In this document: positions 26,042-34,337 of the stretch, one piece after another
Layout of the letters: the number at the start of each line of letters is the position of its first letter
Position numbering within the stretch: the first letter of the stretch is position 1
NCBI GenBank assembly: GCA_002480525.1
Contig: DLCH01000034.1
Location: forward strand, 1 to 52,058
Reading direction: 5' to 3'
Length of the DNA: 52,058 bases
DNA from: Gammaproteobacteria bacterium UBA7803
GTDB lineage: Bacteria > Pseudomonadota > Gammaproteobacteria > Pseudomonadales > Azotimanducaceae
Position numbers and translations under genes: made by a program
Notes under the pieces: model-generated
The model's database searches: none
Told to the model about the DNA's origin: nothing
Seen by the model: the letters and a program-made list of their open reading frames with translations, nothing else

Positions 26042-27256
26042 ATGGCGGCAATGGTGATCGTGGGCGCCGGCCACGCGGCGGGACAGGCAGCAGCGAGCCT
26101 GCGCCAGGAGGGGTACGACGGCGAGATCGTCATCATCGGCGACGAGCCGCACATTCCCTATCAGCGCCCCCCGCTGTCCAAGCAGTATCTGTCCGGCGAG
26201 CACGGTCTCGAGAAGGTCTACCTGCGCCCGGCCAGGTTCTACGAGGACAAGAACATCACGGTCAAGACCGGCGTCCGCGTCACGGCCATCGACACCGAGG
26301 CCAGGACCGTGACGACCGACCAGCAGGAGCACATCGGCTACGACAAGCTGCTGCTGGCCACCGGCGGACGCCCCCGCCAGCTCACGATCCCCGGCCACGA
26401 CCTGCGGGGCATCCACTACCTGCGCGGCATCGAGGACGTCGACGGCATCCGCGACGAGATGGCGCCCGGCAGGAAGATGGTGGTGGTCGGCGGCGGCTAC
26501 ATCGGCCTCGAGGTGGCAGCGGTCGCCGTCGAAGCCGGGCTCGAGGTTCACGTGCTGGAGATGGAGGGCCGGATTCTCCAGCGGGTCACCACCGAGCGCA
26601 TGTCCGCCTACTACCATCAGCTTCACGAGTCCCGCGGCGTGCACATCCACACCCGGGCGGCCGTCACCGCCTTCAAGGGCAGCGGCCACGTCGAGGGCGT
26701 GATCTGCGGCGACGGTGACGAGGAATACCCGGCGGACATCGTGATCGTCGGCATCGGCATCGTGCCCAACGTCGAGATCGCTCAGGCCGCCGGCATCGAG
26801 TGCGACAACGGCATCGTCGTGGACGACCACTGCCGCACCTCGGCCGAGGACGTGTTCGCCGCCGGCGACTGCACCAACCACCCCAACGCCCTGCTCGACC
26901 GGCGCCTGCGCCTGGAGTCCGTGCCCAACGCCATGGAGCAGGCCCGCGTCGCCGCGGCCAACATGTGCGGCGGCGACAAGCACTACGCCAGCATTCCCTG
27001 GTTCTGGTCCGATCAGTACGAGCTGAAGCTGCAGATGGTGGGATTCTCCGCCGACGGCGACACCGAGGTGGTGCGCGGCGACATGGCGGCCAACCAGTTC
27101 GCCGTGTTCTATCTGAAGGACGGCAGGCTGGTGGCGGCCGACGCCGTGAACAGCCCCAAGGAGTTCATGGTGTGCCGCCAGCTCGTCGGCCAGCCCGTCG
27201 ACGCCGGCGCCCTGGCCGACCCGGAAACGGACCTGAAGACCCTGCTCAAGCGTTGA
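26042..27256 (+). CDS. Ferredoxin/rubredoxin-reductase-type FAD oxidoreductase
   Basis: A 404-residue FAD/NAD(P)H oxidoreductase of the putidaredoxin-reductase class, passing electrons to a small iron-sulfur protein. The FAD-binding motif GAGHAAGQAA is at the N terminus, the NAD-binding VVVGGGYIGLEVAA is near residue 150, and the FAD-closing VFAAGDCTN is near 280. The C-terminal reductase domain starts at WFWSDQYELKLQMVG. RBS GGGAGCAGAG precedes the ATG. No ferredoxin, P450 or Rieske oxygenase gene is adjacent, so its redox partner is elsewhere. Confidence 0.9.
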   Translation: MAAMVIVGAGHAAGQAAASLRQEGYDGEIVIIGDEPHIPYQRPPLSKQYLSGEHGLEKVYLRPARFYEDKNITVKTGVRVTAIDTEARTVTTDQQEHIGYDKLLLATGGRPRQLTIPGHDLRGIHYLRGIEDVDGIRDEMAPGRKMVVVGGGYIGLEVAAVAVEAGLEVHVLEMEGRILQRVTTERMSAYYHQLHESRGVHIHTRAAVTAFKGSGHVEGVICGDGDEEYPADIVIVGIGIVPNVEIAQAAGIECDNGIVVDDHCRTSAEDVFAAGDCTNHPNALLDRRLRLESVPNAMEQARVAAANMCGGDKHYASIPWFWSDQYELKLQMVGFSADGDTEVVRGDMAANQFAVFYLKDGRLVAADAVNSPKEFMVCRQLVGQPVDAGALADPETDLKTLLKR

Positions 27257-27266
27257 CACCGGGTCG

Positions 27267-27313
27267 TCGGCGGCCACCGGCCGCCGACCCTTGCACCGCG
27301 CGGGTCGGTGCAA
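27267..27313 (+). terminator. Two tandem hairpins after the FAD reductase gene
   Basis: A perfect nine-pair stem TCGGCGGCC-ACC-GGCCGCCGA (27267-27287) is followed at once by a seven-pair stem TTGCACC...GGTGCAA (27291-27313, nine-base loop). There is no T run, so this could be a terminator or an RNA-stabilising structure separating the reductase from the CULT gene. Confidence 0.45.
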
Positions 27314-27373
27314 GATGCTAACCGCCCCGTACCGGGATTCGCGTCCGCGATGCACGTCGAGAGACCGTTCGCC

Positions 27374-27772
27374 ATGACCAGGGTGAAGGACGAGGTGGAG
27401 GACAAGACCCGCCAGGGGCTCGACCCCAGGCTGCGGGAGCTGCTGGAAGACGAGGCCGGCGATGCGCCCGATCTCGTCTACTGCGACGCCTGCGCCCAGC
27501 CCGTGGCGCGCAAGTCCGACGCGACCTCGATCAACGGCAGCCACGCCCACCAGTGCACCAATCCCTACGGCATCCGCTTTCACGTCGGCTGCTACAGCGA
27601 CGCGCTCGGCTGCGACCTGTCGGGACGCCCCACCTCGGCGGACACCTGGTTCCCCGGGTTCCACTGGCGCCTCGCCACCTGCTCCGGCTGCCACGCCCAC
27701 CTCGGCTGGTACTTCGAGCGGGGACAGGAGTACTTCTACGGGCTGATCCTCGACCGGATTCGACAGAGCTGA
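27374..27772 (+). CDS. Bacterial cereblon-like CULT-domain protein
   Basis: A 132-residue protein that is almost entirely a CULT domain, the fold of the thalidomide-binding part of human cereblon. Zinc cysteines are C37/C40 (CDAC) and C103/C106 (CSGC). Three tryptophans, W92, W98 and W112 (TWFPGFHW ... HLGWYF), have the same 6 and 14 residue spacing as the human ligand-cage residues W380, W386 and W400, and C103 lies 11 after W92 as in human. Single-domain bacterial CULT proteins are known (Magnetospirillum) and bind uridine and thalidomide-like imides in vitro; their biological role is undefined. It may start at ATG 27374 or at ATG 27350. It lies 65 bases upstream of a PTPS-like operon on the same strand. 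Confidence 0.9.
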   Translation: MTRVKDEVEDKTRQGLDPRLRELLEDEAGDAPDLVYCDACAQPVARKSDATSINGSHAHQCTNPYGIRFHVGCYSDALGCDLSGRPTSADTWFPGFHWRLATCSGCHAHLGWYFERGQEYFYGLILDRIRQS

Positions 27773-27837
27773 CCGGCGCCGGGCGGGGCCGCGTTTCACG
27801 CCGCCGCGACCGGACCGTGTGATAGCATCCCGGAGCT

Positions 27838-28362
27838 ATGCCGCCGTCCAGCGCCGCCACCATCGAGATCAGCAAGGACTACCTGCATTTCAATGCGGCG
27901 CACTTCACGCTGTTCTCCGCCACCGAGCGCGAGGATCTGCACGGCCACACGTTCTACGTCGCCGCGACGGTGACCAGCCCCGTCGGTGACGACGGCCTCG
28001 CCTTCGACTACAACCTGTTCAAGAACGCGCTCAAGGCCCTGTGCGACGAGCTCGACGAGAAGGTGCTGCTGCCGTCGCGCTCGCCCTATCTCGCGCTCGA
28101 ACAGGACGGCGGCTATCTGGTGGCACGCTTCGCCGACGAGCGCATACCGTTCCTGCCCCGGGACGTGCTGACCCTGCCGGTGCGCAACATCACCGTGGAG
28201 GAGCTCGCACCCTGGCTGCTGTCCCGCCTGCGCGCCGAGCCGGACGTCGCGGCCCTGAACCTCGACCGGCTGGAACTGCGGGTATCGTCGGGGCCGGGAC
28301 AGTGGGCCGTGGCGAGCTGGACGCGGGACGACGCCGCGCGAGACGACTCAGGGGGATCATGA
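27838..28362 (+). CDS. 6-pyruvoyl-tetrahydropterin synthase/QueD-like protein, atypical active site
   Basis: A 174-residue member of the PTPS/QueD superfamily (T-fold). The zinc histidines are recognisable: H22 in FNAAHF and H35/H37 in LHGHTF; the following strand has AFDYNLFK. Two usual catalytic residues appear to be missing. No cysteine lies between the first zinc His and HGH (the segment reads FSATEREDLHGH), and the LDH motif reads LDEKVLLP. Glutamates in this segment recall PTPS-III-type enzymes, which use Glu, but that match is tentative. First gene of a coupled operon with an SDR and a VUT transporter; its stop overlaps the SDR start by four bases. Pterin or deazapurine chemistry is likely, the exact reaction unknown. 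Confidence 0.8.
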   Translation: MPPSSAATIEISKDYLHFNAAHFTLFSATEREDLHGHTFYVAATVTSPVGDDGLAFDYNLFKNALKALCDELDEKVLLPSRSPYLALEQDGGYLVARFADERIPFLPRDVLTLPVRNITVEELAPWLLSRLRAEPDVAALNLDRLELRVSSGPGQWAVASWTRDDAARDDSGGS

Positions 28363-29054
28363 AGACTCTGCTCATCACCGGCGGCAGCGCCGGCATCGGC
28401 GCCGAGACGGCGCGCCGTTTCCGCGACGACGGCTACGCCGTCGTCAACCTGTCGCGCCGGCCCTGCCCGGTGGATGGCGTGACCCAGATCGACTGCGACC
28501 TGGCGGACCCGGGCTTCGCCGATGCCCTGGCGCCCGAGCTCGAGCCTCACCTGGACCGCGCCGACCGGCTGGTGGTGGTGCACAACGCCGCGCGCATGGA
28601 CCGGGACACCGCCGGGGCCACCGCGCCGGAGCAGATGCGGGCGGTGATGCAGGTGAACGTCGTGGCGCCCACGGCGCTGAACCGGCTGTGCGTGCCCGCC
28701 ATGAAGCCCGGCTCCGCCATCGTCTACGTGGGTTCCACCCTGTCGGAGAAGGCCGTACCGGGCAGCTACAGCTACGTCACCAGCAAGCACGCCATGATCG
28801 GCATGATGCGGGCGACCTGCCAGGACCTGGCCGGCAGCGGCATCCATACGGTGTGCGTCTGTCCCGGGTTCACCGACACCGAAATGCTGCGCAACCACGT
28901 CCCCGCCGAGGCGCTGGACTCGGTGCGCGCCATGTCCGCCTTCAACCGGCTGATCGATCCGGCGGAGATCGCCGAGGCCATTCACTGGTCGGCGGCCAAC
29001 CCGGTCATCAACGGCGCGGTGATTCACGCCAACCTGGGTCAGGTCGAGCGGTAG
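28359..29054 (+). CDS. Short-chain dehydrogenase, sepiapterin-reductase-like
   Basis: A 231-residue NAD(P)-dependent SDR. The cofactor motif TGGSAGIG is at the N terminus, HNAA follows, and the catalytic Ser and YxxxK are in VGSTLSEKAVPGSYSYVTSK. Length is slightly short for classical SDRs. The ATG overlaps the PTPS-like stop (ATGA), and its own TAG overlaps the GTG of the transporter by one base, so the three proteins are translated together. Coupling to a PTPS-like gene suggests a pterin reductase role such as sepiapterin or dihydromonapterin reductase; this is inference from context. Confidence 0.85.
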   Translation: MKTLLITGGSAGIGAETARRFRDDGYAVVNLSRRPCPVDGVTQIDCDLADPGFADALAPELEPHLDRADRLVVVHNAARMDRDTAGATAPEQMRAVMQVNVVAPTALNRLCVPAMKPGSAIVYVGSTLSEKAVPGSYSYVTSKHAMIGMMRATCQDLAGSGIHTVCVCPGFTDTEMLRNHVPAEALDSVRAMSAFNRLIDPAEIAEAIHWSAANPVINGAVIHANLGQVER

Positions 29055-29863
29055 TGGCGGTCACGCCCCGGCCTGCCGGCAGCGAGCCCGCCGCCGGCCC
29101 GACGACGCCGGACATCGATCCTGCCGAGCTCACCGAGCGCCGGGAACGGGTGTTCCTGGTGCTGGCCGGGTTCTTCCTGTGCGCCATGACCCTGCTGAAC
29201 GTGGTGGGCATCACCCGTTTCGTGCAGATCGGCCCCATGGCGCTGGCGGTGGGCGTGCTGCCCTATCCGCTGACGTTTCTGTGCACCGACCTGATCAGCG
29301 AGCTCTACGGCCGCCGCCGGGCCAACTTCCTGGTGTGGGTGGGGTTCGCGCTGAACTTCTTCATCCTCGCCACGCTCTGGCTCGGCAACGCCCTGCCCGC
29401 CGTCGACCCGGCGAACCAGCCACCGTGGCAGGTGATCGAGGTGGCGGAGGAGCTCGCGCTGCCCAACGGCCAGACCCTGTCGGGCAGCGTCGAGCTGTTC
29501 ACGCTGCTGTACGCCTGCACGTCGGGCGCGGTGTTCGCCTCGATGATGGCCTACATCGCGGCTCAGTACTGCGACGTCCAGCTCTTCCACTTCTTCAAGC
29601 GGCTGACGAAAGGCCGGCACCTGTGGGTGCGCAACAACTTCTCCACCCTCACCAGCCAGTTCGTGGATTCCTTCATGGTGATCACCGTCACCTTCGGCGC
29701 CACCTTTCTCGCCGGCGGCATCACCGCCGGCGCCATGCTGGCGCTGATGGGCAGCAACTACCTGTTCAAGATGCTGGTGGCGCTGGCCGACACGCTGCCC
29801 TTCTACTGGCTCACCGGGCGCCTGCGCCGCTACCTGCAGGTGGATACCGAGCACACCTTCTGA
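29054..29863 (+). CDS. VUT-family (YhhQ-like) queuosine-precursor-type transporter
   Basis: A 269-residue inner-membrane protein with about six to seven hydrophobic segments, matching the VUT/DUF165 family. Signatures include ALAVGVLPYPLTFLCTDLISE, ELYGRRRANFLVW and the late GSNYLFKMLVALADTLPFY. YhhQ of E. coli imports preQ0/preQ1. The start is GTG 29054, overlapping the SDR stop; the first 35 residues are a polar extension rich in Pro and Ala. The operon context raises the possibility that it moves a pterin or 7-deazapurine used or made by the two preceding enzymes. Confidence 0.87.
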   Translation: MAVTPRPAGSEPAAGPTTPDIDPAELTERRERVFLVLAGFFLCAMTLLNVVGITRFVQIGPMALAVGVLPYPLTFLCTDLISELYGRRRANFLVWVGFALNFFILATLWLGNALPAVDPANQPPWQVIEVAEELALPNGQTLSGSVELFTLLYACTSGAVFASMMAYIAAQYCDVQLFHFFKRLTKGRHLWVRNNFSTLTSQFVDSFMVITVTFGATFLAGGITAGAMLALMGSNYLFKMLVALADTLPFYWLTGRLRRYLQVDTEHTF

Positions 29864-29869
29864 GCGCGG

Positions 29870-29885
29870 CCCGGCCCCGGCCGGG
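29870..29885. terminator. Short bidirectional hairpin between convergent genes
   Basis: CCCGGCC-CC-GGCCGGG, seven perfect pairs, lies in the 24-base gap between the VUT transporter stop and the 2-hydroxyacid dehydrogenase stop. There is no T run. It may act as a weak terminator for both strands. Confidence 0.35.
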
Positions 29886-29887
29886 TC

Positions 29888-30898
29888 TCAGCGCCGGCGC
29901 TTCAGGAAACCATCGTTCACACAGTTCTGCAGCCGGCCGTCGACGAGGTAGGCCATCGCCACCTCGCCGCCCTTGAAGCGCATGTCGTGGACGCTCTCCG
30001 GTGTGAAGAACGCCGAATGCGGGGTCAGCAGCAGCCGGTCGGCGATCCAGTCCTCGTCCGCCGCCCAGGCCGCCAGCAGCGGATGCTCCGGGTTGGCCGG
30101 CTCCTCCGGCAGCACGTCGAGCCCCGCGGCCTGCACCCGCCCGTCCCGCAGCGCGTGGTGCAGCGCGTCCAGGTCGATGAGCGGGCCGCGGGCGGTGTTC
30201 ACCAGGATCAGCCCGGGCTTGGAGCGCGCCAGCACGGCGGCGTCGATCAGCCGGGTGGTGTCCGGCCCGAGCGGCAGATGCAGGCTCACCACGTCGCTGC
30301 CCTCGAACAGCTCGCCGAGCGTGTCGACGCGGCGGATGCCCAGCGCCAGGTCCGAGCCGTTCTCCCGGTAGGGATCGTGAAACACCACGTCCATGCCCAG
30401 CGCCTTGGCCCGCAGCGCCGCCGCCGTGCCGATCCGGCCCAGGCCGACCACGCCGAAGGTGCAGGCCGACAGCCGCCGGCCGAAGGGATTCAGCGCCGGG
30501 CGCCAGTTGGCCCGAAGATCGCGCTTGAGCGCGCGGGTATGGAAGGTGATGCCCTTCATCAGATCCATCATCAGGGCGATGGCGTGGTCCGCCACTTCCT
30601 GGGTGCCGTAGTCGGGCACGTTGCACACCGGAATGCCGCGTGCGCCCCAGTCGGCCAGGTCCAGGTTGTCGAAGCCCACTTTCGGCGTGACCAGAATGCG
30701 GCACCGGCTCAGCCGGTCACGGTACGCCACGGGCACGTCCTGAACCGTCACCAGCGCGTCGCAGCCGGCCCATTGCTCGTCGGTGACCGCCGCGAAGCCC
30801 TCGCAGAACTCCGCGACGCCCTGCTCGCCGACGCTGGCGATCTCGATCTCCCGCCCTTCCGGCCAGCGCATCGCCGGCCACAGCACCCGATAGCTCAT
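29888..30898 (-). CDS. D-2-hydroxyacid dehydrogenase family protein (CtBP-like)
   Basis: A 336-residue NAD-dependent dehydrogenase of the D-isomer 2-hydroxyacid family, closest in pattern to the C-terminal-binding-protein/phosphoglycerate-dehydrogenase branch. The Rossmann motif GVVGLGRIGTAAALRAKALG and the catalytic Arg (VNTARGPLID), Glu (LPEEPANPEHP) and His (LTPHSAFFTPES) are all present. It is the last gene of a minus-strand unit with an LLM flavoprotein (25 bases upstream) and a CoA-transferase. The substrate is not evident. Confidence 0.88.
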   Translation of the reverse strand: MSYRVLWPAMRWPEGREIEIASVGEQGVAEFCEGFAAVTDEQWAGCDALVTVQDVPVAYRDRLSRCRILVTPKVGFDNLDLADWGARGIPVCNVPDYGTQEVADHAIALMMDLMKGITFHTRALKRDLRANWRPALNPFGRRLSACTFGVVGLGRIGTAAALRAKALGMDVVFHDPYRENGSDLALGIRRVDTLGELFEGSDVVSLHLPLGPDTTRLIDAAVLARSKPGLILVNTARGPLIDLDALHHALRDGRVQAAGLDVLPEEPANPEHPLLAAWAADEDWIADRLLLTPHSAFFTPESVHDMRFKGGEVAMAYLVDGRLQNCVNDGFLKRRR

Positions 30899-30923
30899 CG
30901 ACTCTCCCCCTCGCTGATTCCTC

Positions 30924-31835
30924 TCACGACCCGCCCAGCAGTTCCGCCGCCACGGCCACGGCCCGGGTGAGGCGCGCCGCCGGCAGCTCGCCGAGGCGCG
31001 GGCGCGCGACGATCAGATGGGTCATCCCCAGCGCCTCCCGGTACTCGGCCACCCGCTCGCGCACCGCGCCGGCCTCGCCGACGATGGCCCAGGCGTCGAC
31101 GTCCGCGGGCACCTCCCGTCCCGGCAGCGCGCGCGCCTGGGCCGCCAGCGCGTCACGCAGGGCCGCCGTCTCGGCGGCGGACTCGGTGACGAACACCGTC
31201 CGCATCACCGGCACCACCGGCTCGAGCGCCCGATCCGCCTGCGCCGCCGCCGACCGGTGCCGGCGCAGGTTGTCCGCCAGGGTCGCGAGGGGCTCCATGG
31301 GCGACGCGAGATACGGCAGACCGAGCCGTCCGGCCTGATCCAGCGCTTTCGGCCCGAAGGCGGCCACCCACACCGGCGGATGGGGCTTCTGCACCGGCAG
31401 CGGATCGAGCACCATGCCGCCCGCCAGCGGCGCGCCGGACCAGGCCTCGATCATGCGCCCGAGGCAGGCCTCGAACAGCGAGCGCTTGTGGCGGGCGTCG
31501 ATGTCGAAGGCGGCCAGCATCGGCGCCGCATAGCCGCGGCCGACGCCGAGCAGCACCCGCCCCTCGCTGAGCTGGTCCAGCACGGCCACCTGCTCGGCCG
31601 CCTGGATCGGATGCCGCAGCGGCAGCAGGTAGGAGGTGGTGGCCAGGCGGATCGACGAGGTGCCGGCGGCGACGGCCGCGAGCAGCATCAGCGGATCGGG
31701 GATCGCCCCCGGATTGAAGTGGTTTTCCGGCAGCCAGAACGACTCGTAGCCCAGCGACTCGGCCTGGCGCGCCTGCTCGGTGAGGGCCGCGGCGCTGCGC
31801 TCGCCGCCCAGCCACGGCGTGACGCCGAGCTTCAC
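30924..31835 (-). CDS. LLM-class flavin-dependent oxidoreductase
   Basis: A 303-residue luciferase-like monooxygenase or F420/FMN-dependent oxidoreductase, a TIM-barrel enzyme. Family segments are MKLGVTPWLGGERS at the start, SFWLPENHFNPG, then RVLLGVGRGYAAPM and PPVWVAAFGPKAL. The ATG overlaps the CoA-transferase stop by four bases. With its neighbours it probably belongs to degradation of an organic acid or xenobiotic; the cofactor (FMN or F420) cannot be decided here. Confidence 0.87.
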   Translation of the reverse strand: MKLGVTPWLGGERSAAALTEQARQAESLGYESFWLPENHFNPGAIPDPLMLLAAVAAGTSSIRLATTSYLLPLRHPIQAAEQVAVLDQLSEGRVLLGVGRGYAAPMLAAFDIDARHKRSLFEACLGRMIEAWSGAPLAGGMVLDPLPVQKPHPPVWVAAFGPKALDQAGRLGLPYLASPMEPLATLADNLRRHRSAAAQADRALEPVVPVMRTVFVTESAAETAALRDALAAQARALPGREVPADVDAWAIVGEAGAVRERVAEYREALGMTHLIVARPRLGELPAARLTRAVAVAAELLGGS

Positions 31836-33055
31836 GCCGGATCCGCCCCGGCCTCTGCCTGCCGCACCACCCCGGCGGCCAGCCAGCCGTCGATCTCGTC
31901 GGCGCCGCAGCCGATGTCACGCAGGATGTCGACGCTGTGCTGACCGATCTCCGGCGCCCGGGACGGCACCCGCGGGCGCTCCCCCGACACCTGGATCGGA
32001 TTGGCGATGGTCCGGGTGTACACCCCTTCGGTCTCGTCGGTGGCGATCAGCATGCCGTTGTCGAGAAGCTGCGGGTCCGCCACCAGCTCGCGGTTGTGGG
32101 CAGCGTAGCCGTAGGTCAGCCCGCGCCCGTCCATGCGGCTGCGGAACTCCTCCAGGGTGAGGCCGGCCACCGCCTCGGCGATCAGCAGCCCCAGGGCGTC
32201 GCCATGGGCGAGCCGGTCCGCGGGCGTGGCGAAGCGCGCATCCTGCTGCCATTCCGGATGCAGCATGGCCTCGGTGAACGGCGGCCACTCCTTCACCGGA
32301 TTCAGCAGCGCGAGCTGGACCCAGCGGTCGTCCCGGGTGCGGTACAGTCCGGCGAGCGCCTGACGCGGCCGCTCGCCCTCGTGCTTGGCCGTCGACCAGT
32401 CGTCGCCGGCCAGCATGGCCTGCAGCACCATGCCGTTGCTCCAGATGCCGTTGGCCAGCAGCGACGTGCCGACGAAGGCGCCCTCGCCGGTCCGTTCACG
32501 CCGGTACAGCGCCGCCATGACGGCCCCGAACAGGGCCATGGCCGTGGCGTGATCGCCCATGCCCGGCGCCGAGATGATGGGCGGCGCCTGGGGGTCCCGG
32601 GTGAATTCCTGCAGCCCGCTGCGCCCCCACCAGGCGGTGGTGTCGAATGCCGGGCGGGCGGCCTCGGGGCCGGCGCGGCCGTAGCCGGACACGTGGGCGT
32701 AGATCAGCCGCGGATTCGTCGCCTTGAGCGTCTCGTAGCCGAGGCCGAGCCGGTCGAGCAGGCTCTCGCGGTAGTTGGTGACGAACACGTCGGCCCAGCC
32801 CACCAGCCGGTGCAGCACGTCGGCGCCGCCCGCGCTCTTCAGGTCCAGCGCCAGACCGCGCTTGTTGCGGGACGTCAGCAGCCAGAAGTGATCCACCTCG
32901 GCGCCCGCCAGCAGCCGCCGGTAGCCGTCGCCGTCGGGCGGCTCGACCTTGACCACCTCGGCGCCGAAATCGGCCATGACCGTCGCCGCCGCCGGCGCCG
33001 CGATGAAGGAGCCGAGGTCTACGACCTTGATACCGTTGAGCAGTGGTTCGCGCAT
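31832..33055 (-). CDS. CaiB/BaiF-family CoA-transferase (class III)
   Basis: A 407-residue class III CoA-transferase moving CoA between carboxylic acids. The N-terminal VVDLGSFIAAPAAATVMADF and VVKVEPPDGDGYR are typical. The catalytic Asp probably lies in GMGDHATAM, near residue 169, and the family segment RRERTGEGAFVGTSLL follows. It is the first gene of a minus-strand unit coupled by ATGA overlap to the LLM flavoprotein. The substrate acid is unknown. Confidence 0.9.
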   Translation of the reverse strand: MREPLLNGIKVVDLGSFIAAPAAATVMADFGAEVVKVEPPDGDGYRRLLAGAEVDHFWLLTSRNKRGLALDLKSAGGADVLHRLVGWADVFVTNYRESLLDRLGLGYETLKATNPRLIYAHVSGYGRAGPEAARPAFDTTAWWGRSGLQEFTRDPQAPPIISAPGMGDHATAMALFGAVMAALYRRERTGEGAFVGTSLLANGIWSNGMVLQAMLAGDDWSTAKHEGERPRQALAGLYRTRDDRWVQLALLNPVKEWPPFTEAMLHPEWQQDARFATPADRLAHGDALGLLIAEAVAGLTLEEFRSRMDGRGLTYGYAAHNRELVADPQLLDNGMLIATDETEGVYTRTIANPIQVSGERPRVPSRAPEIGQHSVDILRDIGCGADEIDGWLAAGVVRQAEAGADPA

Positions 33056-33140
33056 GTCACCTCCCCGCGGCGATTATGCCCGGCGCGCCTCGACCGGCAC
33101 CAGCGCGGTGACCCGGGGCGCGGCGGAACGGCAACGCGGA

Positions 33141-34289
33141 TCAGCGGCGGGTGAGCCGGGCCCGCAGCGGGGCATAGCCCGGGCGGGCCAGGAGGCGCTC
33201 GACGCAGGGCTCCGCGCCCGCGCGGCGCCGCTGCTTCCAGCTCAACGCGTCGGCCCAGGCCCGGGCCGCCGCCAGCGACCGGGCGGCGCACAGGTGCGCC
33301 AGCGCATCGTCGGCGACCGCTGCCGCGGCCGGCGCCAGCGGGTCCCCGGCCGGTGGATCCGCCGCGGCGCTCGACTGTGGCGTCGGCTGGGCCGCGGGCG
33401 CGGCCGCCGGCGCGCCTCCGTCCGTCGCCGGCGCGGGCCGGTCCGGCGCGCCGGTGGCGATCGCCGCGTCCGCCCGCGCGGTGACCGCGGTGCCGGCGGG
33501 CAAGGGCCGGCCCGGCGGCACCGAATCCCCGGGGACCGTCCGAAGCGCGCGGTCGTCACCAGCCGCCCCGGTCGCGTCCGGACCGGCGGGAGGCGTGCCG
33601 CCCGTCTCGGCGGCGACCACTGCCGCGCCGGCGCCGCGATCCGGCGCAGCCGCCGGGGCAGCGGCCGCCACACCGGCCGGCAGGGGCGGCGCCCCGGCAT
33701 CGAGCGGCGCGGTCTCAGCGGGGCCGGCGACGGGGTCCGCGGTCACCATCGCCGCATCGAGCACCAGGACGCCGTCGTCCTCCACGGCCGGATCGTCGCC
33801 TCCGGGCCGCCGTTCCGGCGCCAGGTTGAGCAGCAGCGCGCCGCCGCCGACCAGCAGCAGCAGCACCAGCAGCGCCCGCCGCGTGTCGCTCGACCGTCCG
33901 CTCGACGGGCGCCGGGCGCCGCCGGCCGCCGCGGCGTCGGGGCGCTCGCCGGCGCCGCCCTGACGCGTCAGCCAGTCGACCAGGTCCGCGACCTTGCGGT
34001 CCGCGGTCCGCGCCGGCCAGCTCTGCAGGTTGACGGCGCGCAGGCAGGGTCCGGGGAGCGCGGTGTCGTCGAGCCGCAGCGCCACGACGGACACGCCGGC
34101 GTCGAACAGCGCGACGATCCACGGCGTTCGCAGCGCGCGCGCGGTGCACGCCACCAGGCAGGGGTCGGAAGGTTCGGTCACGGGCCGGGTATGGAGCGTG
34201 ACGGACTGCCCGGACTTCGCCAGGAAATCCTCCAGCAGCGCGACCCGGTGCCGGTCGTCCCCGACGCAGAACATGTCGACGCTGTCCAT
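33141..34289 (-). CDS. TIR-like domain membrane protein with Ala/Pro-rich linker
   Basis: A 382-residue protein that I do not recognise as a named family. Residues 1-108 look like a divergent TIR-type flavodoxin-like domain: MFCVGDDRHRVALLEDFLA, then a GQSVTLHTRP strand and a C-terminal VVALRLDDTALPGPCLRAV followed by NLQSWP. The catalytic Glu expected in the helix after WIV is absent (WIVALFDAG). One membrane helix lies at about 139-155 (RALLVLLLLVGGGALLLNL). Then comes a roughly 170-residue low-complexity linker rich in A, P and G, and a basic C-terminal helix pair. It probably sits in the inner membrane with the TIR-like part in the cytoplasm. The domain call is tentative. Confidence 0.6.
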   Translation of the reverse strand: MDSVDMFCVGDDRHRVALLEDFLAKSGQSVTLHTRPVTEPSDPCLVACTARALRTPWIVALFDAGVSVVALRLDDTALPGPCLRAVNLQSWPARTADRKVADLVDWLTRQGGAGERPDAAAAGGARRPSSGRSSDTRRALLVLLLLVGGGALLLNLAPERRPGGDDPAVEDDGVLVLDAAMVTADPVAGPAETAPLDAGAPPLPAGVAAAAPAAAPDRGAGAAVVAAETGGTPPAGPDATGAAGDDRALRTVPGDSVPPGRPLPAGTAVTARADAAIATGAPDRPAPATDGGAPAAAPAAQPTPQSSAAADPPAGDPLAPAAAAVADDALAHLCAARSLAAARAWADALSWKQRRRAGAEPCVERLLARPGYAPLRARLTRR

Positions 34290-34337
34290 AGTCTTCTAAC
34301 CATAGCAGGCGCCGAACACGCCGGACCGGGCGCTGGT

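Noticed and set aside
26800..27321. A 173-codon frame overlapping the FAD reductase end
   Set aside because: Out-of-phase shadow with no motif; it also reads through the hairpins.
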